From Hymenobacter lucidus (GTDB lineage: Bacteria; Bacteroidota; Bacteroidia; Cytophagales; Hymenobacteraceae): 64,000 nt of DNA. Below, in pieces: positions 8,243-16,684 of the stretch. Where the stretch lies: NCBI RefSeq assembly GCF_020447265.1, contig NZ_JAJADR010000005.1, positions 372,001-436,000 of the forward strand, read 5' to 3'. The notes under the pieces are model-generated. The model was not told where the DNA came from. It saw only the letters and a list, made by a program, of their open reading frames with translations, and ran no database searches. Made by a program: the position numbers and the translations under genes. Each line of letters begins with the position of its first letter. Position 1 is the stretch's first letter.

Positions 8243-8632
8243 TTACTCGGCAGTAGCCGGCTGCCCCATTTCGGGGGTCGAGCGACGCATCCAGGGTGGG
8301 CCGCAGCTGGCGCGCATTTTCTGGCGGAATTTTTCCTGTTCCTCCGGAGTCATGCCGGCCAGGCGTGATTCCATCTGCTTCTTCCAGTCGTTTTTGTGCT
8401 GCTGCCACTTACGGCTGAAGTCCGGGCGCCCTCCGCCCCCCCGGAAACCGGTGAGCAGGCGCGTAAGCAAGAGCAGGCCGATGGTTTGCCAGAAGGTGAG
8501 AACGGGGCCGTGAAACAGGTCGGGCACGAGCCAGTTCCACAGGCGCATCGTGACGAAGCCCATAACGGCCACGAACAGAATGCCAAGGAGAATGAATTTG
8601 AGGACGCGAAGCGGCCAGGGTTTCGGATTCAT
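8243..8632 (-). CDS. Small membrane protein with C-terminal TPEEQEKFRQKM motif
   Basis: A 129-residue protein with two membrane helices (about 11-28 and 43-64) and a charged cytoplasmic or periplasmic tail. The tail carries RLAGMTPEEQEKFRQKM, a motif style also seen in Spy/CpxP-like and sigma-factor-linked Bacteroidota proteins. It lies downstream of an ECF sigma factor in the same orientation and might modulate it, but it has no zinc-type anti-sigma motif. Function unknown. Confidence 0.65.
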   Translation of the reverse strand: MNPKPWPLRVLKFILLGILFVAVMGFVTMRLWNWLVPDLFHGPVLTFWQTIGLLLLTRLLTGFRGGGGRPDFSRKWQQHKNDWKKQMESRLAGMTPEEQEKFRQKMRASCGPPWMRRSTPEMGQPATAE

Positions 8633-8660
8633 GTTGCTGTGGTGATTAAACGGTCAAGCA

Positions 8661-8742
8661 GAGGCGAAGCCGAAGCATCTCGCGTGCTGATGTTGAAATT
8701 AGGAAGCTGACGACTGCGGGCGAGATGCTTCGGCTTTGCCTC
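8661..8742. repeat. Palindromic repeat with 23-bp arms
   Basis: The arms at 8661-8683 and 8720-8742 are inverted copies with a single mismatch and contain GCATCTCGC / GCGAGATGC. The 36-base spacer is unstructured. The arm sequence is of a type I recognise as a dispersed intergenic repeat in Hymenobacter-like genomes. It lies between the sigma factor and the gene it would be co-transcribed with, so it could also act as an mRNA hairpin. Confidence 0.7.
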
Positions 8743-8763
8743 GGCATAACGTTCGTTCTTTCT

Positions 8764-9327
8764 TCAGTCAGTGAACAAGTTGTTGTAGAGCACTTGCAGG
8801 CGCTGACGCAGGTGCTGGACGGCGTAGTGCTTGCGCGAAATAAGGGTTTTGAGCGGCACCCCGGTTTCCTCGGCCAGCTCCTTAAAGCTCTTGCCTTCCA
8901 GCTCATGCCACACGAACACGTCACGCTGGTTTTTGGGGAGCTCATCGAGGGCTTCGGCCAGAGCTTCCATGAGCGTTTCGCGCAGGAGGCGGTTTTCGGG
9001 GGCATCGTCGTCGGCGGGCAGCACGTCGGCCAGCAGTAGGGCGCCTTCCTCGTTGTCGTCGGCGTAGCGGAGCATTTCCTCTTCCAGCGAGGCCGTCTTC
9101 TTTTTGCGGTAGAGGTCGGTGATACGGTTGCGGGCCACGCGAAATAGCCAGGAGGCCACTTTTTCCACGGGTTTGAGCATCCGGTAGCTTTCAACCAGCT
9201 CCCCGAAGACATCCTGCAGGATGTCTTCGGCGTCGGCCGGGTCGGGTACGCGGCGACGAATGAAGGCCAGCAGCCGGCCGCGCTGTTCCTGCACGGCCTC
9301 CTGAATCTGCCGGTCCTGTCCTCTCAT
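8764..9327 (-). CDS. ECF-type RNA polymerase sigma factor
   Basis: A sigma-70 family extracytoplasmic-function factor, 187 residues from the ATG at 9327; in-frame starts at 9366 and 9489 are possible but add atypical sequence. Region 2 covers ADAEDILQDVFGELVESYRML and SWLFRVARNRITDLYRKKK. Region 4 covers LPKNQRDVFVWHELEGKSFKELAEETGVPLKTLISRKHYA. It heads a minus-strand unit with the membrane proteins at 8243 and 8063, separated by a palindromic repeat. No typical anti-sigma gene is next to it. Confidence 0.9.
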   Translation of the reverse strand: MRGQDRQIQEAVQEQRGRLLAFIRRRVPDPADAEDILQDVFGELVESYRMLKPVEKVASWLFRVARNRITDLYRKKKTASLEEEMLRYADDNEEGALLLADVLPADDDAPENRLLRETLMEALAEALDELPKNQRDVFVWHELEGKSFKELAEETGVPLKTLISRKHYAVQHLRQRLQVLYNNLFTD

Positions 9328-9585
9328 CGTGCCTACGGGTAAGGCGTTTAGTGCAAGTGCGTCCATTCTGACTAACCAGACGCGCAAGGCGGAAAAATAC
9401 TTTATCCACCGCAGAATATTTTGCGGAATATATAGCGGAGGCAGGCGCCGAATGGAACGGCTTGACTCCCTTCGCTCAACAGGACGCACGAATTAAATAT
9501 TTCTAATTCCTTCCTGATGACCTATCCGTTCATGCAGCAACGGCCGGAACTGTACTTTTCCCTGTGGATTTACCGATTTTCAGGA

Positions 9586-9593
9586 TACCTTTG
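9586..9593 (+). promoter_or_regulatory. Probable promoter -7 element for nuoK-N
   Basis: TACCTTTG matches the Bacteroidota -7 consensus TAnnTTTG and lies 62 bases before the nuoK start. A clear -33 TTTG at the normal spacing is not seen. A separate promoter here is expected because nuoK-N is cut off from nuoE-J. The rest of 9328-9654 holds nothing else recognisable except a small CCGCA/TGCGG inverted repeat near 9409-9426. Confidence 0.6.
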
Positions 9594-9654
9594 CCAGCTA
9601 ATTCACCCCGACTGCACTTTGGTCGGGCTTTGCCTTGTCCGCTGACCCCACTGC

Positions 9655-9987
9655 ATGGAACAGACCATCCCGGAAGTCATTCGCACCGTCCCGCTTGAGT
9701 ATTATATATACTTCGCCACGGCGCTATTTGCCATCGGCGTAACGGGCGTGCTTACCCGGCGCAATGCCATTATCATCTTCATGTGCGTCGAGTTGATGCT
9801 CAATGCGGTGAACGTGCTGCTGACGGCCTTTTCGGCCTACCGCTCCGACCCCAACGGCCAGATTTTCGTGTTTTTCATTATGGCCGTAGCTGCCGCCGAA
9901 GTTTCGGTCGGGCTGGGCATCATCGTCATGATTTACCGGAACTTCCAGAACACCGACGTCAACCTGCTTAACCGCCTTAAGTGGTAA
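9655..9987 (+). CDS. nuoK: NADH-quinone oxidoreductase subunit K
   Basis: A small membrane subunit of complex I, 110 residues with three helices, and a member of the antiporter-like proton path. The conserved acidic residue in helix 2 is present in the segment IIFMCVELMLNAVNVLL (about 41-57). The gene starts the second half of the split nuo operon. Confidence 0.96.
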   Translation: MEQTIPEVIRTVPLEYYIYFATALFAIGVTGVLTRRNAIIIFMCVELMLNAVNVLLTAFSAYRSDPNGQIFVFFIMAVAAAEVSVGLGIIVMIYRNFQNTDVNLLNRLKW

Positions 9988-9995
9988 TGATAACT

Positions 9996-10030
9996 CGTTT
10001 GTCATCCTGAGCAGAGCAAAGGACCTTAGC
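9996..10030. repeat. Fragment of dispersed intergenic repeat
   Basis: The segment GTCATCCTGAGCAGAGCAAAGGACCTT has the composition of a repeat often seen between genes in Hymenobacter-like genomes; in translation it gives the telltale LRSFALLRMT string. Only one arm is present, so this is a remnant. It lies in the nuoK-nuoL spacer. Confidence 0.5.
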
Positions 10031-10126
10031 ACCGTAGAACGACGGCCATACTTACGCCCCGTTCCAGCGTGATAAGCTCTTTTGGAGGCTCAGGGCAACA
10101 AATGGCTTTCTTTTAGCATACCTCCT

Positions 10127-12109
10127 ATGCAAGAAACTGTAATTCCCGCGGCCAGCGCGCCTTATTCCACGCTGCTGTACGTTCTGATTCCGCTGCTGCC
10201 ATTCCTGGGCTTCCTCATCAATGGGCTGCTCAACAAAAAGCTTTCCGGCACGGTAGCCGGTGCTATCGGCAGCCTGATGGTACTGGGCTCCTTCCTGATT
10301 TCGGTGATGCTGTTCTGGGAGTTTCAACACCCTACGGCTCAGTGGCTGGCTCCCGGCGCCACTGCCCACCAGGCCTACACGGTGCGCCTGTTCGACTGGA
10401 TTTCGGTCGGCACCCTGCAGATTCCTTTCACCTACCAGATTGACCAGCTCAGCCTGATAATGCTGCTGCTCGTCACGGGCGTGGGCTTCCTAATTCACGT
10501 CTACAGCATCGGCTACATGCACCACGACGAAAACGTGGGCAAGTTTTTCGCCTTCCTGAACCTGTTCGTGTTCAGCATGCTGGTGCTGGTGCTCGGGGCC
10601 AACTTCGTGATTCTGTTCATCGGCTGGGAAGGCGTAGGCCTTTGCTCTTACCTGCTTATCGGCTTCTGGAACAAGGACCACGGCAACAACAACGCCGCCA
10701 AGAAAGCCTTTATCATCAACCGCGTTGGCGACCTGGGCTTTCTGCTCGGTATCTTCCTGATCTACCTCACCTTCGACTCGGTACAGTACGCCGAGGTATT
10801 CCACAAGGCCTCCACGATGCAGATCGGTACGGGCGTCGTGACGGCCATTACCTTGCTGCTCTTCGTGGGCGCCATGGGTAAGTCGGCCCAGTTGCCGCTC
10901 TACACCTGGCTGCCCGACGCTATGGCCGGCCCCACCCCCGTGTCGGCCCTGATTCACGCCGCCACGATGGTAACGGCCGGTATCTACATGGTGCTGCGCT
11001 CCAACGTACTCTTCACCCTGGCCCCCGACACCCTCCACGTCGTTGCCTGGATTGGCGGCATCACCGCGCTGTTTGCCGCCTCCATCGGCTTGGCCCAGAA
11101 CGATATTAAAAAGGTGCTGGCCTACTCCACGGTGTCGCAGCTCGGCTACATGTTTCTGGCCCTGGGCGTCATGGGCTATAGCACTTCGCTGTTTCACGTC
11201 CTTACCCACGCTTTCTTCAAGGCGCTGATGTTCCTGGGCGCGGGCTCCGTAATACACGCTATGAGCAACGAGCAGGACATTCGCCGCATGGGCGGCCTGC
11301 GCAAAGCGCTGCCCATTACGTTCCTCACGTTCCTTATCGGCTGCCTGGCCATTTCGGGCATTCCGCCGTTTTCGGGCTTCTTCTCCAAGGACGAAATCCT
11401 GGAGCACGTCTACCAGCACAACAAGATTCTGTGGGGCATCGGCATGGTTACGGCCTTCCTGACGGCCTTCTACATGTTCCGCCTGCTGTTCCTGACCTTC
11501 TTTGGCGAGTTCCGCGGCACCGAGGAGCAGAAGCATCACCTGCACGAGTCGCCGGCTTCGATGACGCTGCCGCTGATTGTGCTGGCCATCCTGGCGGCCG
11601 TGGGCGGCTTCATGGGCGCCCCGATGTTCGTGGGCAAGCACTACCTGGCCGATTACCTGGCTCCCCTGTTCACCTACTCAAAGGCGCTGAATCCCGAAGC
11701 CTTTGCCACCGAGTTGGACCACGGCACCGAGCTGATGCTCATCGGCCTGTCGGTAGCGGCTGGTGTGCTGGGTATTCTCTTCGCCTACGTGCAATACGTG
11801 AGCCGCAAGGTGCGGCCGTCCGAGGACGACGCCCACCGGTCGGCTCCAGAAAGTCTGGTTTACCACAAATACTACATCGACGAGCTGTATAACGCTTTGT
11901 TCGTACGGCCCGTCATGTGGCTTTCCACCGGCCTCTACCGCTTCGTGGAGCAAGGCATCATCGACCCGATTGTGAATGGCTTCGGCCGCGTCACGCTCGG
12001 CGGCGGGCAGCTGCTGCGCTACGTGCAAACTGGCTATGTGGGCCTCTACCTGATTCTGATTGTCGTCGGCATTGTGCTGGTGCTGGGCCTGAATCTTTTC
12101 CGCTTCTAA
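10127..12109 (+). CDS. nuoL: NADH-quinone oxidoreductase subunit L
   Basis: The largest antiporter-like, proton-pumping membrane subunit of complex I, at the far end of the membrane arm. It has 660 residues from the ATG at 10127; a TTG 45 bases upstream in frame lies in repeat-like DNA and is less likely. Family segments are clear: GWEGVGLCSYLLIGFW, MGKSAQLPLYTWLPDAMAGPTPVSALIHAATMVTAG and the C-terminal long amphipathic helix before a last membrane helix. The length is normal. Confidence 0.96.
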   Translation: MQETVIPAASAPYSTLLYVLIPLLPFLGFLINGLLNKKLSGTVAGAIGSLMVLGSFLISVMLFWEFQHPTAQWLAPGATAHQAYTVRLFDWISVGTLQIPFTYQIDQLSLIMLLLVTGVGFLIHVYSIGYMHHDENVGKFFAFLNLFVFSMLVLVLGANFVILFIGWEGVGLCSYLLIGFWNKDHGNNNAAKKAFIINRVGDLGFLLGIFLIYLTFDSVQYAEVFHKASTMQIGTGVVTAITLLLFVGAMGKSAQLPLYTWLPDAMAGPTPVSALIHAATMVTAGIYMVLRSNVLFTLAPDTLHVVAWIGGITALFAASIGLAQNDIKKVLAYSTVSQLGYMFLALGVMGYSTSLFHVLTHAFFKALMFLGAGSVIHAMSNEQDIRRMGGLRKALPITFLTFLIGCLAISGIPPFSGFFSKDEILEHVYQHNKILWGIGMVTAFLTAFYMFRLLFLTFFGEFRGTEEQKHHLHESPASMTLPLIVLAILAAVGGFMGAPMFVGKHYLADYLAPLFTYSKALNPEAFATELDHGTELMLIGLSVAAGVLGILFAYVQYVSRKVRPSEDDAHRSAPESLVYHKYYIDELYNALFVRPVMWLSTGLYRFVEQGIIDPIVNGFGRVTLGGGQLLRYVQTGYVGLYLILIVVGIVLVLGLNLFRF

Positions 12110-12169
12110 CGCTTCCTCTGACGGCCGGCGCGGAAAATTTCCCCGGCTCCATCTGCATCTGATTAGCCA

Positions 12170-13627
12170 ATGCTGACTGTCTTTCTCTTACTCTTTCCCG
12201 TCGCGGCGGCCCTGCTGCTGCACTTTGCCAAAGGCAACGCGGCCCGCGTAATGGCCCTGGGCGCGGCGCTGGTCGAATTCGTGGTGGCGGTGTACGCCGC
12301 CGTTGTGTCGCAGGTCACCGCCCAGACGCAGTTCGAAGTCAACGTGCCTTGGATTGCCTCGGCGGGTATCAACTTCCACGTCGGCATGGACGGGCTGAGT
12401 TTGGTGCTGGTGCTGCTCACCACGTTTCTGGTGCCGCTCATCATCCTGGCCTCCTTCCGCCACGACTACCCCAACGCCTCGGCCTTCTACGCCCTGATTC
12501 TGTTCATGCAGACGGGCCTGATCGGCGTATTCGTGTCGCTGGATGCCTTCCTGTTCTACTTCTTCTGGGAAGTAGCCCTGATTCCGATTTACTTTCTGGC
12601 TGGCGTCTGGGGCTCGGAGCGCCGCATTGCCGTCACGTTTAAATTTTTTCTGTACACCATCATCGGCTCGCTGTTTATGCTGGCCGCCTTCGTGTACCTC
12701 TACTTCCAGACCGGCATCAACGGCGCAGTTCGCTCCTCCGACATCATTGCCTTCTACAACCTCACGCTCAGCTCCGACCAGCAGGCCTGGGTGTTCTGGC
12801 TGATCTTCATTGCCTTCGCCGTGAAGATGCCGGTTTTCCCCTTCCACACCTGGCAGCCCGACACCTACACGGAGTCGCCAGCCCCGGCTACGATGCTGCT
12901 TTCGGGCATTATGCTCAAAATGGGTATCTACGGCACGCTGCGCTGGCTGCTGCCCGTAGTGCCCAAGGGCGTGAGCCACTGGGGCCCGCTGGTGATGGTG
13001 CTCTGCATTATCGGCATCATTTACGGCGCCATCATTGCCATCCGCCAGCGCGACGTGAAGCGCCTGATTGCCTATTCTTCCCTTTCCCACGTAGGCCTGA
13101 TGGCCGCCGGCGTATTCTCGCTGACCATGATGGGCCTGCAGGGCACCGTGATTCAGATGCTGGCCCACGGCGTCAATGTGGTAGGTATGTTCTTCATTGC
13201 CGACATCATTCAGCGCCGCACCGGTACCCGCGACATTTCCGAGCTCGGCGGCCTGACCAAGCACACGCCCGTGCTGTCCGTTACCTTTCTGGTATTGCTG
13301 CTCAGTACTGTGGCCCTGCCCCTCACGGCCGGCTTCGTGGGTGAGTTCCTGCTGCTCGGCGGTGTGTATCAGTACAACCACTGGATGGGCGCCGTTGCCG
13401 GCGTTACCATTATTCTGGGCGCCGTGTACCTGCTGCGCATGTTCCAGCGCGTGATGCTGGGCCCCGACACGCAGTTTACCGCTACTATCAAGGACCTCAC
13501 GGGCGCCGAGCTGGCCGTGCTGGTGCCGCTCATTCTGATGGTGTTCTGGATTGGCCTGTTTCCTGGCACGTTCATGCGCATCTCCGAGCCGGCCATCATG
13601 CAGATCATGACGATAGTCAACCGCTAA
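12170..13627 (+). CDS. nuoM: NADH-quinone oxidoreductase subunit M
   Basis: The second antiporter-like proton-pumping subunit, 485 residues with about 14 helices. Diagnostic segments include FFWEVALIPIYFLAGVWG (with the essential glutamate in helix 5) and FPFHTWQPDTYTESPAPATMLLSGIMLKMG. It lies 60 bases after nuoL and 18 bases before nuoN. Confidence 0.97.
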   Translation: MLTVFLLLFPVAAALLLHFAKGNAARVMALGAALVEFVVAVYAAVVSQVTAQTQFEVNVPWIASAGINFHVGMDGLSLVLVLLTTFLVPLIILASFRHDYPNASAFYALILFMQTGLIGVFVSLDAFLFYFFWEVALIPIYFLAGVWGSERRIAVTFKFFLYTIIGSLFMLAAFVYLYFQTGINGAVRSSDIIAFYNLTLSSDQQAWVFWLIFIAFAVKMPVFPFHTWQPDTYTESPAPATMLLSGIMLKMGIYGTLRWLLPVVPKGVSHWGPLVMVLCIIGIIYGAIIAIRQRDVKRLIAYSSLSHVGLMAAGVFSLTMMGLQGTVIQMLAHGVNVVGMFFIADIIQRRTGTRDISELGGLTKHTPVLSVTFLVLLLSTVALPLTAGFVGEFLLLGGVYQYNHWMGAVAGVTIILGAVYLLRMFQRVMLGPDTQFTATIKDLTGAELAVLVPLILMVFWIGLFPGTFMRISEPAIMQIMTIVNR

Positions 13628-13645
13628 GCCCCCGATTCCGACGAC

Positions 13646-15043
13646 ATGACTTCTATCATTCTGCTCTCCGTCTTTGGCATCATTAATCTGTTTCTGGGCT
13701 TTCTGCGCTCCAACAAGATTCTGCTGCCGGCCGCTATGGTCATCCTGGCCATTGTTTTTGGGGCCAACCTCTACGACTGGAATGCGGCTCCCGAGTCGTA
13801 CTTCAGCAACATGCTCACCATCGACCGGTATTCGGTGGCCTTCACCGGCATTGTGGTGCTCACCACGCTGCTGCTGATTCCCTTCTCCCAGAAATACGTG
13901 CGCGACGGTCAGGAAAACCTGGCTGAATACTATTCGCTGCTGCTCTTCTCGCTCGTGGGTGCCATCATGATGGTTAGCTACGACAACCTGCTGATGCTGT
14001 TCGTGGGCATCGAAATCCTGAGCGTATCGATGTACGTGCTGGCCGGCACCGACAAGCGCAACGTGCGCTCCAACGAGGCCGCGCTAAAATACTTTCTGAT
14101 GGGCTCCTTCGCCACCGGCATCCTGCTCTTCGGCATTGCCCTGGTGTATGGTGCTACCGGCACCTTCCAGCTCACCCAGATCAACGCGGGTATCGTAAAT
14201 CCGGCCAATGCCACGCTGCAGCCCATGCTGTATATCGGCATGCTGCTGATGTTCATCGGTATCAGCTTCAAGGTGTCGGCTGCGCCCTTCCACTACTGGA
14301 CGCCCGACGTGTACGAAGGCACTCCCACCTTCTTCACGGCCTTCATGAGCACGGTGGTAAAAACCGCTGGTTTTGCCGCTTTCTTCAAGCTGCTGATGGC
14401 TGCCTTCTTCGCTGCCAAGGGCTTCTGGATTCCGACTATCATGGCCATCACCGTTCTGACGCTGCTGATCGGCAACGTGGGCGCCGTGGCTCAGAACAGC
14501 GTGAAGCGGATGCTGGCCTATTCGAGTATTTCGCACGCCGGTTACCTGTTCATTGCCCTGGTAGCCGTCAATGGCAAGCTGTCGGTCAACGCTCTGTTCT
14601 TTTACTCCCTGGCGTACTCGGTAGCCACCATTGCTGCTTTCGCCGTCCTGAAACTGGTATCCGACCAGCGCCAGCGCGAAGATTACGCCGGCTTCAACGG
14701 CCTGGCTAAAACCAACCCGCTGCTGGCTTTCGTGATGACCGTGGCCATGCTTTCTCTGGCCGGCATTCCGCTCACCGGCGGCTTTTTCGGCAAGTTCTTC
14801 ACCTTCGGGGCCGCCATCGACCGGGGCTATATCGGGCTGATTGTTTTTGCCGTGCTCATGTCGATGGTCAGCATCTATTACTACCTGCGGCCCATCATTG
14901 CCATGTATATGCAGCCCGCCGAAGACGACAACGCTGAGCCCATCGTGGTCGGTGCGTTTCAGTCGGTAGTGCTAGTGGTGCTGGCCGTATTTACGCTCGT
15001 GCTGGGTATTCTGCCCGGTTTGTTCAGCGAAGTATTCAAGTAA
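13646..15043 (+). CDS. nuoN: NADH-quinone oxidoreductase subunit N
   Basis: The third antiporter-like subunit of complex I, 465 residues, about 14 membrane helices. Recognisable segments are FVGIEILSVSMYVLAG, KVSAAPFHYWTPDVYEGTPTFFTAFMSTVVKTAGFA and the loop SVKRMLAYSSISHAGY. It is the last gene of the nuo block and is followed by a strong bidirectional terminator at 15073. Confidence 0.97.
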   Translation: MTSIILLSVFGIINLFLGFLRSNKILLPAAMVILAIVFGANLYDWNAAPESYFSNMLTIDRYSVAFTGIVVLTTLLLIPFSQKYVRDGQENLAEYYSLLLFSLVGAIMMVSYDNLLMLFVGIEILSVSMYVLAGTDKRNVRSNEAALKYFLMGSFATGILLFGIALVYGATGTFQLTQINAGIVNPANATLQPMLYIGMLLMFIGISFKVSAAPFHYWTPDVYEGTPTFFTAFMSTVVKTAGFAAFFKLLMAAFFAAKGFWIPTIMAITVLTLLIGNVGAVAQNSVKRMLAYSSISHAGYLFIALVAVNGKLSVNALFFYSLAYSVATIAAFAVLKLVSDQRQREDYAGFNGLAKTNPLLAFVMTVAMLSLAGIPLTGGFFGKFFTFGAAIDRGYIGLIVFAVLMSMVSIYYYLRPIIAMYMQPAEDDNAEPIVVGAFQSVVLVVLAVFTLVLGILPGLFSEVFK

Positions 15044-15072
15044 GCATAAGCACGTTCTACGCTACTTCCAAC

Positions 15073-15105
15073 AAAAAGAGCGGCCCGATATGGGCCGCTC
15101 TTTTT
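15073..15105. terminator. Bidirectional terminator after nuoN
   Basis: A perfect 14-bp stem (15073-15086 with 15092-15105), loop GATAT, A-run on the left and T-run on the right. It serves the convergent nuoN and OmpA-like genes. Confidence 0.92.
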
Positions 15106-15141
15106 CGTTTGTCGGGAATGGGCTAAGCGCGTGGCGCACGA

Positions 15142-16497
15142 CTACTTTTTGGTGACCCGGATGCTGATGCGCCGGTTCAGGGCCCGGCCAACGGGCGTTT
15201 CATTGCTGGCCACGCCGTGCTTGCCGCCGTAGCCTTTGGCTTCCAGCCGGTTCACCGGAATGCCCATGGCCACCAACTCGCCTAGGGCGGCATTGGCCCG
15301 GGCTTCGCTCAGCTTCAGATTACTCATCCAGTTGCCCGTGCTGTCGGTATAGCCGCCAATCTTAACGGTAGAGCCCGGGAAGCTTTTCAGGATACTGGCC
15401 ACGTTGCGCAGCTGCTGCCGCGACTCATCGGTGAGCGTGGCCTTTTTGGTATCGAAGTACACCCGGTCGAAATTGATCCAGCCTTTGGTGCGGTTTACGG
15501 GGTCAACCTGCATAGCGGGGTCGGCCAGAAACGTGTAGAGCTGGTTTTCGGTCGAATTGACGCCCACGGTCTGGCTCGTTCCGTCTATCATGGTCAGGGT
15601 AATGGCCCGGCCGGGGTCGTAGATGTAGGTGTCGGTGCTAGCGTCGTAGCGGCCACCGGGAGCTGAGGGTTTCTCGGTGGCTTCGGTCACCGTGGGCAAA
15701 GCCGCATTTTCACTCTCAGCAGCGGCCAATGCAGTAACTGTGCTCGTTGGAGCCGCCGACTTACTGCGCATGAAAAAATACTCGGCCGCGGCTCCCAGCA
15801 GCACCAGCGCCAGCAGCCAGAGCCAGCGGGAATTATTGGCAGCGGGCGGTGGAGCCGGTGTGGCTACTGGGGGGGCGCTGTAGGTGTGGCCGCCACCCAC
15901 CGGTGCCCAGGTACCCATGGCCCCACCGGCTTCGGCCAGGGCGTGGGCCGGAGCTTCGGCTTTGGGCACCACCGGCGCAATGGGCTCGGCACTAAAAGGC
16001 AACGCGGCACTGCCCGGCATCATAGCCTCCAGTACCTGGGTGCGCTGACTTTTCAGAAAGTCGAACAGCTCGTCCGTGTTCATGTTGTGTAAGGCTGCAT
16101 AGCTGGCCATGCGGTGCAGCACAGCCTGGGCCACAATGGCCAGCAGGGTTTCCACGGACGAGGGCTTTACGGCCGTCGTGCTGGCAATGCGGGCCACGGT
16201 GGCTTCGTAGGCTTCGCCCAGCAGGGCCCGCATCAGGTCGGAGCGGCGGTGCAGGGTATCGGCCGTGAGCAGGTTGGGCAGCACGCCCGATTCGGCGGCT
16301 TCGTGGGTTAGGGTCCAGAGAACTTCCGGGCCACCGGGCCGCTCGGCGCGACCAATGAAACTACTGAGAACAAGCGGGGTAATCTTTACTAAAGCCTTCC
16401 GGACTCCCTCCTCACTCTCGCCCACCACTACGCTGGTCTGGCTTACGGTATTACCCGTAAAGTACGTTTCCACTTCCTCCAGTAGGTTCTGATGCAT
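15142..16497 (-). CDS. DUF937 / OmpA-like peptidoglycan-associated protein
   Basis: A 451-residue protein. The N-terminal ~170 residues resemble DUF937 (helical; QNLLEEVETYF start, ALVKITPLVLSSFIGRAE). A proline/alanine-rich stretch precedes one membrane helix at about 225-242 (WLWLLALVLLGAAAEYFFM). The C-terminus is an OmpA-like domain from about residue 335: INFDRVYFDTKKATLTDESRQQL, then IGGYTDSTGN and LSEARANAALGELVAMGI. That domain usually binds peptidoglycan in the periplasm. It is monocistronic, with a probable promoter at 16557. Confidence 0.88.
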   Translation of the reverse strand: MHQNLLEEVETYFTGNTVSQTSVVVGESEEGVRKALVKITPLVLSSFIGRAERPGGPEVLWTLTHEAAESGVLPNLLTADTLHRRSDLMRALLGEAYEATVARIASTTAVKPSSVETLLAIVAQAVLHRMASYAALHNMNTDELFDFLKSQRTQVLEAMMPGSAALPFSAEPIAPVVPKAEAPAHALAEAGGAMGTWAPVGGGHTYSAPPVATPAPPPAANNSRWLWLLALVLLGAAAEYFFMRSKSAAPTSTVTALAAAESENAALPTVTEATEKPSAPGGRYDASTDTYIYDPGRAITLTMIDGTSQTVGVNSTENQLYTFLADPAMQVDPVNRTKGWINFDRVYFDTKKATLTDESRQQLRNVASILKSFPGSTVKIGGYTDSTGNWMSNLKLSEARANAALGELVAMGIPVNRLEAKGYGGKHGVASNETPVGRALNRRISIRVTKK

Positions 16498-16556
16498 AAC
16501 TGTCGAGTTTAGACGTTTACGATAAATAATAATACTAATTTTTATTTAAATACTAC

Positions 16557-16564
16557 CAAATATA
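16557..16564 (-). promoter_or_regulatory. Probable -7 element for the OmpA-like gene
   Basis: On the minus strand this reads TATATTTG, matching TAnnTTTG, inside an AT-rich stretch (16500-16590) 60 bases upstream of the start. No -33 TTTG at normal spacing was found. Confidence 0.5.
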
Positions 16565-16621
16565 GATTCGCAATAATACTTTGCCAGCCAGCGTTTTAGC
16601 TCCCCAAACGTGGAAAAAGTT

Positions 16622-16664
16622 AAAAGGCAGGGCCGTTTCTGCATTAGAAACAGCCCTGCCTTTT
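16622..16664. terminator. Terminator downstream of the exonuclease gene
   Basis: An inverted repeat AAAAGGCAGGGC...GCCCTGCCTTTT with an inner GTTTC/GAAAC stem. On the minus strand it lies 20 bases after the exonuclease stop and ends in a T-run. It also separates that gene from the OmpA-like gene promoter. Confidence 0.88.
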
Positions 16665-16684
16665 GCCCAGCTAAAACCGGAATT

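Noticed and set aside
10082..10126. TTG start for nuoL 45 bases upstream
   Set aside because: The added residues lie in repeat-like DNA and are not family-like; the ATG at 10127 is preferred.
10490..11641. Long minus-strand frame opposite nuoL (383 codons)
   Set aside because: It is histidine/glutamine-rich with no domain or signal and lies opposite a firm complex I gene; such frames arise from high G+C at third positions.
12188..13381. Long minus-strand frame opposite nuoM (397 codons)
   Set aside because: Same low-complexity shadow character as the frame opposite nuoL.
16498..16590. AT-rich stretch as a replication origin
   Set aside because: It has no DnaA box cluster or dnaA/dnaN neighbours; it fits an AT-rich promoter region.
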